From Pseudomonadota bacterium (GTDB lineage Bacteria; Myxococcota; Polyangia; GCA-2747355; JACKDQ01), in assembly GCA_030591195.1 (NCBI GenBank), contig JAUVBO010000306.1:1-5366 (forward strand): a stretch of 5,366 nt of DNA, read 5' to 3'. Both the position numbers and the translations under genes were made by a program. Below the pieces are notes generated by a model. The model did no database searches. It was given only the letters and a program-made list of their open reading frames with translations, and was not told where the DNA came from. Shown piece by piece: positions 1-5,219 of this stretch (the stretch's first letter is position 1; every line of letters begins with the position of its first letter).

Positions 1-229
1 AGTGGAGCAGCTTGACCGCGAAGGACTTGCCCATCTTGACGTGACGCGCGCGGTAGACCTCGCCCAGGCCGCCAACGCCGATCCGCTGCTCGAGAAGGTA
101 GCGGCCGTCGAGGGTCACGCCGGCATGCTTGCCGAGCTCGTCGGGCAACACCAGTGGGGTGCCATCCGCGGGGCAGTGGATCGTCTCCTCACGGTCGTAG
201 CTGGTTCCGCAGCGCGGGCAGCGGCGCAT
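1..229 (-). CDS. Serine/threonine protein kinase, N-terminal part (runs off the left edge)
   Basis: The first 76 codons of a eukaryotic-type (Hanks/PknB-like) protein kinase, which transfers ATP phosphate to Ser/Thr in regulatory partners. Seen: a short zinc-ribbon-like head with C4-x2-C7, C19 and the closing CPADG motif (residues 19-23). The kinase fold then begins at about residue 44 (RYLLEQRIG), with the glycine loop G51-V-G-G-L-G-E-V58 and the ATP-anchoring lysine in FAVK (K73). The catalytic loop, activation loop and C-terminal part lie outside the window. The ATG at 229-227 is the first start after an in-frame stop at 259-257, and GAGG lies 8 nt upstream. It reads in the same direction as the two Cys-rich genes at 425-1859, about 195 bp downstream of them, so co-transcription is possible but unproven. 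Zinc-ribbon-headed kinases of this kind are abundant in myxobacteria (family knowledge). The partner is unknown. Confidence 0.9.
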   Translation of the reverse strand, partial: MRRCPRCGTSYDREETIHCPADGTPLVLPDELGKHAGVTLDGRYLLEQRIGVGGLGEVYRARHVKMGKSFAVKLLH

Positions 230-417
230 GAACCTGACCTCGCACGGGGCCGCTGGTCAGCGCGTGACCATCGGCCCCGGGTTGCCATTCGTGGTGCCGG
301 TCTATTCTCGCCGAGCGGGCCGGGCTTGCCAACCGTGACCTGCCGCTGGACGCCGGACCGGCCCTCGATGTGATCACCGAGCAGGTCCAGCAGGAGCGTC
401 AGCAGCAGGGCCTGTAG
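228..417 (+). pseudogene. Possible small frameshifted gene, about 62 codons, unknown function
   Basis: Coding-like sequence in two adjacent frames. From ATG 228 the frame reads a 25-residue start ending GLPFVVPV (to 302). Skipping one base, T303, continues in the next frame as ILAERAGLANRDLP, then a polar Gln-rich helix QVQQERQQQGL, ending at TAG 415-417. Both segments have high GC at codon position 3 (about 22/25 and 31/37 codons) and low GC at position 2 in the second segment, as in real genes here. Without the shift the first frame stops at 336-338 and the second has only a stop at 265-267 upstream. It lies back to back with the kinase start, and the two ATGs overlap. There is no Shine-Dalgarno sequence before ATG 228. 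It could be a decayed gene, a sequencing error, or chance; the minus strand over 310-424 is also open but has no usual start codon. I recognise no family. Confidence 0.33.
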
Positions 418-424
418 CTCACGG

Positions 425-1021
425 TCAGGGCCACGGGCTCGGCGTGCAGACGCCGTAGCCGCTGAGCCCGGTGATCGGGGTGCAGGCGATGTACATCTTC
501 CCCGGGCACCTCGGAGAAGCCGGATCGCAGACAGGGCGGCAGATGCCCGGCGGCTGGTCGCCGGCGCAGACCGTGCCCGGGACACACTGGGTCGTGGTGC
601 TGCAGGCGCTGCCCGCGGCGAGACTACCCGCCGGACAGACGCAGGCCGGTCCGCGCAGGCGGATCACGTAGCAGCTCCCCACCGAGCAGCCAGCGGGCTC
701 GAACGGGTCGCAGGCGGTATCGACGCCGGTGGCCGAGCAGATCGCCGCGTCCACCTCGAGGATATCCGCGGAGAGGTCCGGTGGCGGCAGGTCCGGTGGC
801 AGATCCGACGGTCGCAGGTCTGGCGGCCCCACGTCCGGCGGTTGCACGTCGGCGATCGCATCGCGCACGTCCTTGGTCGGCCGCGTCTCACGCTCGGGGG
901 GGTAGGGGGACAGCCAGTGGCAGGCCGAGCCCCAGAACAGCAGGCAGGGCAACAGCAGCAGCGGCGGCAGCGGGCGGGGCGGGGGGGCGAGTACCTCGCT
1001 AACAGCTGGTGTTGCTCTCAC
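425..1021 (-). CDS. Predicted Cys-rich lipoprotein with Pro/Asp-rich linker
   Basis: A 198-residue predicted exported protein of unknown function. Seen: a short N-region with R2 and R16, a hydrophobic core (about residues 18-31, LPPLLLLPCLLFWGS) and a candidate lipidated cysteine C34 in GSAC. This is a weak lipobox because position -3 is Gly, not Leu. Residues 43-93 form a charged, Pro/Asp-rich linker of PPDV/PPDL-like steps. Residues 95-192 carry 14 cysteines, suggesting a disulfide-stabilised extracytoplasmic domain. The frame is open far upstream in poor codon context, so the start was chosen at GTG 1021, the nearest start giving a signal peptide; no clear Shine-Dalgarno sequence precedes it. 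It overlaps the end of the upstream Cys-rich gene by 23 bases, so translation is probably coupled. A run of seven G (981-987) encodes part of the signal peptide. The linker style is common in myxobacterial surface proteins. Either the exact start or the lipidation could be wrong. Confidence 0.72.
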   Translation of the reverse strand: MRATPAVSEVLAPPPRPLPPLLLLPCLLFWGSACHWLSPYPPERETRPTKDVRDAIADVQPPDVGPPDLRPSDLPPDLPPPDLSADILEVDAAICSATGVDTACDPFEPAGCSVGSCYVIRLRGPACVCPAGSLAAGSACSTTTQCVPGTVCAGDQPPGICRPVCDPASPRCPGKMYIACTPITGLSGYGVCTPSPWP

Positions 1022-1859
1022 AAAAACCCACGCCATCGCAGTTGAAGCTGTTGGCCGGACAGGTGCGGCAGGTGCCGGTGTCGCAGTAGAGGCCGGTGGC
1101 ACCGCAGGCCTTCGGCTGTTCGGCCTTGCAGGCGCCGCAGGCGGCGTTGCTCTCACAGAAGCCGACGCCGTCACAGTTGTAGGCGCCCGCCTCGCACGGC
1201 TTGCAGATCCCGTCGTCGCAGTAGGAGGCGTCGCCCGGACAGGTCTCGGCGGAGTCAGGATCACAGGCGGCGCAGGTGATGTTGCTCTCGCAGAAGCCGA
1301 CGCCATCGCAGTTGAACTTGCCAGCGTCGCAGTCGCGGCAGCCGGTGCCGGAGCAGAAACGGCTGCCGCAGCCGCACGAGAAGGCGGACTGGGCGTCGCA
1401 GGTGACGCAGGTGGCGTTGCTCTCACAGAAGCCGACGCCGTCACAGTTGTAGGCGCCCGCCTCGCACGGCTTGCAGATCGTGCCGTCGCAGAACGAGAGA
1501 TCGTTGCCGCAGCTCCGGGCCAGGTCGGGCGAGCAGCCCGTCGCGCCGCAGCTGGTGCCGACGCAGGAGATACACTCGCAGCCGTCGCCACCGGGGCGGC
1601 CGAGGTTGCTGTTGCAGTCGGCGCGACCGATCTGACAGGCGCAGCTGTTCTGCTCGGTGCAGAACGCGCCGGAGCCGCAGCTGGCCGGAGGCGCGGGGCA
1701 GGTGTTGGGCACCACCTCGCAGGCGCCGGTCCGGGGGTTGCAGCTCTGGCCCGCCGCGCAGAGCGGGCAGGTGCTGCCGCTCTTCTCGCAGCTGGTCGCG
1801 GCCGCGAGCAGCGTCGCGACGAGGGCGGGCAGCGCGGCGGGTGAAGTGAACCGGATCAT
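999..1859 (-). CDS. Exported Cys-rich protein with four 45-residue eight-Cys repeats (putative lipoprotein)
   Basis: A 286-residue predicted exported protein; no enzymatic motif seen. Residues 1-23 are a signal peptide (R3, hydrophobic PALVATLLAAA core) followed by C24 in ATSC, a possible lipobox. Residues 24-106 are an irregular Cys-rich region. Residues 107-286 are four contiguous 45-residue units (107-151, 152-196, 197-241, 242-286), each with the spacing C-x7-C-x6-C-x4-C-x2-C-x6-C-x5-C-x5-C and the invariant core NCDGVGFCESN (138, 183, 228, 273). The last cysteine of unit four is the last residue of the protein. The pattern suggests a disulfide-rich rod or adhesive stalk on the cell surface (inference). 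It does not look like the common myxobacterial repeat with a CDDGN core. The start ATG 1859 has AGGAGG 11 nt upstream (1876-1871). It is divergent from the carbamoyltransferase gene and overlaps the downstream lipoprotein gene. The binding partner or role is unknown. Confidence 0.85.
   Translation of the reverse strand: MIRFTSPAALPALVATLLAAATSCEKSGSTCPLCAAGQSCNPRTGACEVVPNTCPAPPASCGSGAFCTEQNSCACQIGRADCNSNLGRPGGDGCECISCVGTSCGATGCSPDLARSCGNDLSFCDGTICKPCEAGAYNCDGVGFCESNATCVTCDAQSAFSCGCGSRFCSGTGCRDCDAGKFNCDGVGFCESNITCAACDPDSAETCPGDASYCDDGICKPCEAGAYNCDGVGFCESNAACGACKAEQPKACGATGLYCDTGTCRTCPANSFNCDGVGFCESNTSC
1002..1541 (-). repeat. Tandem 135-bp coding repeat, four copies
   Basis: Four in-frame units of exactly 135 bp encode the eight-Cys modules of the exported protein. 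The marker GTTGCTCTC (plus strand) recurs at 1011, 1146, 1281 and 1416 with no length change. Units one and three are identical at the DNA level over 67 bp (1413-1479 and 1143-1209). Units two and four share a different variant (Phe instead of Tyr before the NC core). The array is therefore an A-B-A-B arrangement with a 270-bp higher-order period. Confidence 0.92.
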
Positions 1860-1864
1860 CGGGG

Positions 1865-1885
1865 AGATCCCCTCCTATGGGATCT
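1865..1885. promoter_or_regulatory. 7-bp inverted repeat between divergent genes, with the RBS in the loop
   Basis: AGATCCC (1865-1871) and GGGATCT (1879-1885) are perfect inverted copies around a 7-nt spacer, inside the 77-bp gap between the divergent starts at 1859 and 1937. In the leftward mRNA the loop reads ATAGGAG, so the Shine-Dalgarno sequence AGGAGG (1876-1871) is partly displayed in the loop and partly inside the 3' arm, just upstream of the ATG. It could be an operator shared by both transcription units or an RNA hairpin that modulates ribosome access to the Cys-rich gene. The repeat is seen; either role is inference. Confidence 0.45.
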
Positions 1886-1926
1886 AATGTACCCTCAGCG
1901 ATCCGATTCGAGCAAAGGACAAAGGC

Positions 1927-1930
1927 GAGG
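1927..1930 (+). promoter_or_regulatory. Ribosome binding site deciding the carbamoyltransferase start
   Basis: GAGG sits 6 nt before ATG 1937. The alternative in-frame ATG at 1877 has no such site, overlaps the leader of the divergent gene, and would add 20 residues before the conserved MFILGVNSAYHES start of the family. Confidence 0.65.
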
Positions 1931-1936
1931 CCAGCA

Positions 1937-3697
1937 ATGTTCATACTCGGCGTCAACAGCGCGTACCACGAGTCGTCCGCCTGCCTGATCGGCGACGGGC
2001 GGATCCTCGCCGCGGTCGAGGAGGAGCGGTTCACCAGGATCAAGCACGCAAAACGGTCGAGCGTCGACGGCGCGGCCGAGCTGCCCTGGCAGGCGATCGA
2101 CTTCTGCCTGCGCCAGGCCGGCATCGGCTACGGCGACGTGCAGCACCTCGGCTACTCGTTCGTGCCCGAGGCCCGGCGGCAGGGCAACCTCGGCCTGGCT
2201 GACAGCCACCGGGTACGTCCGGGGGACTTCGGCTCCCCCGCAGGGGAAGAGCGGTTCTTCCAGTCGAACCTCGAGGCCGGCCGGTTGTTGCTCGAGCGCT
2301 TCGGGCGGGCCGAGTTGCACTATATCGAGCACCACCTCTGCCACGCGGCGAGCGCCTACACCGTCTCGCCGTTCGAGCGCGCCGCCGTGCTCGCCATCGA
2401 TGGCATCGGCGAGCGCGCCAGCACCTGGCTCGGCGTCGGCGAGGCGGGCAAGCTGCGCCGCCTGGCGCGGATCCCCTATCCCCACTCCCTCGGCTTCGTC
2501 TGGGAGAAGATGTCCGAGTTGCTCGGCTTCGACAGCTACAGCGGGCCCGGCAAGATGATGGGCTACGGCTGCATCACCGACCCGGTCGGCGAGCTGACGG
2601 GCAAGGACCACCTCGAGACGATGCGCGAGCTGGTCCGCCTACACGCCGATGGCAGCTTCTGGATCGACAACGAGGTGCTGCGCTTCCGCACGGACGACTT
2701 CAGCCAGCTCGAGCGGCGGTTCGGTCCCCGCCGGCCGGCGCCGGTGGACCGCTACGAGGACGCCTCGGTGGCCGCGGCGCTGCAGCGGGTGACCGAGGAG
2801 GCGCTGCTGAACCTGGCCCGCGGCCTGCACCGGATGGTCAATGAGCGGATCGATGGCCCGCCGATCGACACGCTGTGCCTCGCCGGTGGCGTGGCGCTCA
2901 ACTGCGTCGCCAACCACCGGCTGCTGCGCGAGGGCCCCTTCTCGCGGCTCTGGGTCCAGCCCGCGGCCAACGACGCGGGCACCGCCGTCGGCGCGGCGGC
3001 CTACCTCCACCGCCAGCGGCTCGGTCTGCCCGGTCGACCGCGGATGGACCACGCCTTCTACGGCCCGGCGTTCACCGAGGAGGCGCTCGAGTGGGCGATC
3101 AACGCCGCCGGGATGTCCTCGCGGCGCGTTGGCGAGGACGAGGTCGCCCTGGACGTCGCCCGTCGCCTCGACGAGGGGGAGATCGTCGCCTGGTTCCAGG
3201 GGGCGCTCGAGCTCGGCCCCCGGGCGCTCGGCCACCGCAGCATCCTCGCCGATCCGACGCGGTTTGACACCCGCGACAAGATCAACACCCAGGTCAAGCT
3301 GCGCGAGTCGTTTCGGCCCTTCGCCCCGAGCATGACCGCCGCCGCGGCCGACCGGTTCTTCGATCTGCCCGCTGGCAGCCTGCCGGCGGATTACATGCTG
3401 CTCGCCGCGCCCCTGCGCAACGACCGCGACGCCCAGGTGATCCCCGCCGTGGTCCAGGAGAACGGCTCGAGCCATCGCTCGACCTCCCGGCTGCACCGCG
3501 TGCAGCCAGCGGTGGACCCGCTCTATCACCGGATGATCGAGGCCTTCGCTGCCCGGCGCGACGTCGGCGTGGTGCTCAACACCTCGTTCAACATCAACGA
3601 GCCGATCGTCGCCACGCCCCAGGACGCCCTGCGGACCTTCGCCCGCTCGCGGATCGACGCCCTGGCCCTCGGACCGTTCATCGTGGAGCGCCCGTGA
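1937..3697 (+). CDS. NodU/TobZ/CmcH-family carbamoyltransferase
   Basis: A 586-residue cytoplasmic O-carbamoyltransferase. Family chemistry: carbamoyl phosphate plus ATP gives carbamoyl-adenylate, and the carbamoyl group is passed to a hydroxyl of a small molecule such as an antibiotic, Nod factor or sugar. The N-terminal Kae1/TsaD-like part has GVNSAYHESSACLI (5-18), EEERFTRIKH (28-37), the metal-binding HHLCHAASAY (132-141; H132/H136), IDGIGE (154-159), GKMMGYG (205-211), LAGGVALNCVANHRL (315-329) and PAANDAGTAVGAA (342-354). The C-terminal YrdC-like part has WFQGALELGPRALGHRSI (419-436), the KLRESFRPFAPS stretch (454-465) and VVLNTSFNINEPIV (545-558). Length is normal for the family. One oddity: the usual H-x-D-G-T-x-R-x-Q stretch appears as SHRSTSRLH (512-520), losing the Asp, Gly and Gln. 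Its TGA overlaps the GTG of the radical SAM gene (GTGA), so the two are co-translated and probably act in one pathway. The acceptor substrate is unknown. Confidence 0.93.
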   Translation: MFILGVNSAYHESSACLIGDGRILAAVEEERFTRIKHAKRSSVDGAAELPWQAIDFCLRQAGIGYGDVQHLGYSFVPEARRQGNLGLADSHRVRPGDFGSPAGEERFFQSNLEAGRLLLERFGRAELHYIEHHLCHAASAYTVSPFERAAVLAIDGIGERASTWLGVGEAGKLRRLARIPYPHSLGFVWEKMSELLGFDSYSGPGKMMGYGCITDPVGELTGKDHLETMRELVRLHADGSFWIDNEVLRFRTDDFSQLERRFGPRRPAPVDRYEDASVAAALQRVTEEALLNLARGLHRMVNERIDGPPIDTLCLAGGVALNCVANHRLLREGPFSRLWVQPAANDAGTAVGAAAYLHRQRLGLPGRPRMDHAFYGPAFTEEALEWAINAAGMSSRRVGEDEVALDVARRLDEGEIVAWFQGALELGPRALGHRSILADPTRFDTRDKINTQVKLRESFRPFAPSMTAAAADRFFDLPAGSLPADYMLLAAPLRNDRDAQVIPAVVQENGSSHRSTSRLHRVQPAVDPLYHRMIEAFAARRDVGVVLNTSFNINEPIVATPQDALRTFARSRIDALALGPFIVERP

Positions 3698-4686
3698 GCA
3701 ACGGCACGAGCTTCGATCGGCTCCCTGCGGCGGTGGAGCAGGGGCGGGCCTTCATCGACGGCGAGCCCGGCGACCGGTTGATGGTGATCCTTCGCGCGCC
3801 CGGGTGTGCCTACGCCCGGCGCCCGGAGGGCGGCTGCACCAACTGCGGCTTCGGCGAGTTGACGACTGGCGGTCAGCCGGTGTCCGCCGCCGACCTGGTG
3901 ACCCAGCTCGAGCGGGCCCTCGATCGGCACGCGGCGTGGGCGACCGGGGTTCGCGAGCTGGACCTGTACTGCTCGGGGTCGTTTTTCTGCGAGCAGGAGA
4001 TCCCGCCCGAGGCTCGCGAGGCCTTGCTGGCCGAGGTGGCCCGGCGGATGCCGGGGCTGCCTCGCTTGATGCTCGAGTCGCGACCCGAGTACGTGACCCG
4101 GAGAGCGCTCGATGCGGCGCGGTCGACGCTCGAGGCCGCCGGGTGCACGGCCCGCCTCGAGGTCGGCATCGGGCTCGAGAGCGCCGACCAGGAGATCCGC
4201 GAGCAGCGGATCCGCAAGGGGTTCACCCTCGAGGCCTTCGAGCGCGCGGCGAGCCGGCTGGTCGACGCTGGCTGCGTCCTGGTGGTCTACCTGCTGCTCA
4301 AGCCGCTGGGCACCGGCGAGCAGGAGGCGGTGGACGACGTGCTCGCCAGCGGTCGCTACCTGCAGCAGCTCGCCGGGCGGCTCTCGCTGTCGCTGCGGGT
4401 TGCCCTCGAGCCGACCTTCGTCCCCGCCGGCACGGTCCTGCACCGCGAGCTCGAGGCTGGTCGTTACGCGCCGCCCTCGCTCTGGTCGGTGGTTGCGGCG
4501 ACCGCTGGCCTCGCCGCGCTTGGCCTGCAGGTGCACGTGGGTCAGAGCGAGGAGGGCCTGCCGGTGGATCAGGCCCCGTCTGGCTGCCCGCGCTGTACCG
4601 AGACCCTCCGGGCCGCCATCGGGCGGTTCAACGAGACCCAGGACCCCGCCCACCTCGCGGGCTTGACCTGCGCCTGCCAGGCCTGA
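3694..4686 (+). CDS. Radical SAM protein, COG1244/RaSEA-like (archaeosine-synthase-type)
   Basis: A 330-residue Fe-S enzyme predicted to cleave S-adenosylmethionine to a 5'-deoxyadenosyl radical. The cluster motif is C38-x9-C48-x2-C51 in GCAYARRPEGGCTNCGF, longer than the classical CxxxCxxC. Family-specific blocks follow: YCSGSFFCEQEIP (92-104), LESRPEYVT (127-135), EVGIGLESADQEIRE (156-170) with RKGF (174-177), VYLLLKPLGTGEQEAVDD (198-215), P-x5-GT (240-247), PPSLWSVV (260-267), and a C-terminal C298-x2-C301 with C326-x-C328 that may bind zinc or a second cluster. These match the RaSEA family, whose archaeal member acts with ArcS, breaking a lysine-linked intermediate on tRNA G15 to give archaeosine. 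Bacteria do not make archaeosine, so the substrate here is unknown. It starts at GTG 3694 inside the carbamoyltransferase stop. Family assignment is firm; function is inference. Confidence 0.88.
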   Translation: MSNGTSFDRLPAAVEQGRAFIDGEPGDRLMVILRAPGCAYARRPEGGCTNCGFGELTTGGQPVSAADLVTQLERALDRHAAWATGVRELDLYCSGSFFCEQEIPPEAREALLAEVARRMPGLPRLMLESRPEYVTRRALDAARSTLEAAGCTARLEVGIGLESADQEIREQRIRKGFTLEAFERAASRLVDAGCVLVVYLLLKPLGTGEQEAVDDVLASGRYLQQLAGRLSLSLRVALEPTFVPAGTVLHRELEAGRYAPPSLWSVVAATAGLAALGLQVHVGQSEEGLPVDQAPSGCPRCTETLRAAIGRFNETQDPAHLAGLTCACQA

Positions 4687-4746
4687 GGCGGGCGACCCGC
4701 AGACATTCGTCATGCGCGGCGGCGCGAGGGAGGAGTGCCCCCTTCT

Positions 4747-4773
4747 TTCGTTCCGGTGCCTCCACGGAACGAA
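4747..4773 (+). terminator. Candidate terminator hairpin after the carbamoyltransferase/radical SAM operon
   Basis: TTCGTTCCG (4747-4755) pairs perfectly with CGGAACGAA (4765-4773) around a 9-nt loop, 60 nt after the radical SAM stop codon. No T-run follows, so it may be a Rho-assisted or transcript-end stabilising structure instead of a classical intrinsic terminator. Confidence 0.42.
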
Positions 4774-4841
4774 GCACTGTCGCCGTTCTCTCGAGGTGCC
4801 GACCCACTCCCGAGGATCTGTCAATCAAGGGGGTATCGACG

Positions 4842-4865
4842 GCAGCGAGTGACCGTCACTGCTGC
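4842..4865. repeat. Bulged 10-bp inverted repeat
   Basis: GCAGC-G-AGTGA (4842-4852) pairs with TCACTGCTGC (4856-4865) around a CCG loop, leaving one bulged G (4847). The inner AGTGAC-C-GTCACT is itself a near-perfect dyad of operator size. It lies outside any gene; the role is unknown. Confidence 0.5.
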
Positions 4866-5138
4866 GGATCGGTAGACAAAAAGGGGATCGATCGCCGGAT
4901 GTGCTCCTCCACTACGCGACATCTGTCCGGACACGGAGTGGACCCTGGCGGTCCGTGCCCTCTTAAGGGGCGGCTGCGCTACTGGACGGCGTGCCCAGCC
5001 CGGAGTTTCGAAATGTCCGGCCTCTGCGCGACGGTTTGCTTGGCGCCTCAACGGTTTGGCGGCGGTTCCAACTCGTCGGAACCAAGTTGCCGGGGTATTA
5101 GGCTCAACGCCGATTGGATCTAATGGTCAGCCGCCATC

Positions 5139-5179
5139 GGAGGTTGCCTTGGAACCTCCCGGTCCGCTTGGGGAGCGGA
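5139..5179 (-). terminator. Two adjacent hairpins, candidate terminator of the right-edge minus-strand gene
   Basis: The first stem is TCCGCT/AGCGGA (5163-5168 with 5174-5179, loop TGGGG) and the second is GGAGGTT/AACCTCC (5139-5145 with 5153-5159, 7-nt loop). They start 41 nt beyond the stop codon at 5220-5222 of the possible minus-strand gene, where a transcript end would be expected. There is no T-run in either direction, so the assignment is tentative. Confidence 0.3.
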
Positions 5180-5219
5180 GCTGCCGCGGTGACATGCAAG
5201 CAACTCAGCCAGGTGAAGA

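Larger units (their letters stand above)
4687..5219. other. Non-coding region, no gene recognised; several hairpins
   Basis: About 530 bp after the radical SAM gene with no frame that looks coding: codon-position base bias is weak and open frames are short or of poor composition. It contains hairpins at 4747-4773, 4842-4865, 5139-5159 and 5163-5179, and the 10-bp palindrome TGTCCGGACA at 4924-4933. A short open stretch at 4967-5101 (plus) was examined and not accepted. It is probably the spacer between a rightward operon and a leftward gene at the edge; a small RNA or a decayed element cannot be excluded. Confidence 0.5.

Noticed and set aside
310..424. Minus-strand Leu-rich frame (LQALLLTLLLDLLGDH) beyond the lipoprotein stop
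   Set aside because: It is the exact codon-for-codon antisense of the plus-strand coding-like frame and has no ATG, GTG or TTG near its beginning, so it is better explained as a shadow.
981..987. Seven-G run in the lipoprotein signal peptide as a phase-variation switch
   Set aside because: The tract is short and expected in Pro-rich coding of such a GC-rich genome. A length change would disrupt the export signal, but nothing else supports switching.
1877..1936. Upstream ATG 1877 as the carbamoyltransferase start
   Set aside because: The added 20 residues are not part of the family's conserved N-terminus, there is no ribosome site, and it would overlap the divergent gene's leader.
4924..4933. 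TGTCCGGACA palindrome as an insertion-sequence end
   Set aside because: There is no transposase frame, no matching opposite terminus and no flanking target duplication.
5061..5090. tRNA-like T-arm sequence GGTTCCAACTC
   Set aside because: The flanking bases do not form a T-stem, and no acceptor, anticodon or D-arm pairing was found; it is only a 6-bp GGTTCC/GGAACC dyad.
4967..5101. Plus-strand open stretch of 44 codons containing SPEFRNVRPLRDGLLG
   Set aside because: It looks protein-like at first, but codon-position GC (about 73, 52 and 70%) lacks the bias of genes here; there is a stop directly before it and no supported start.
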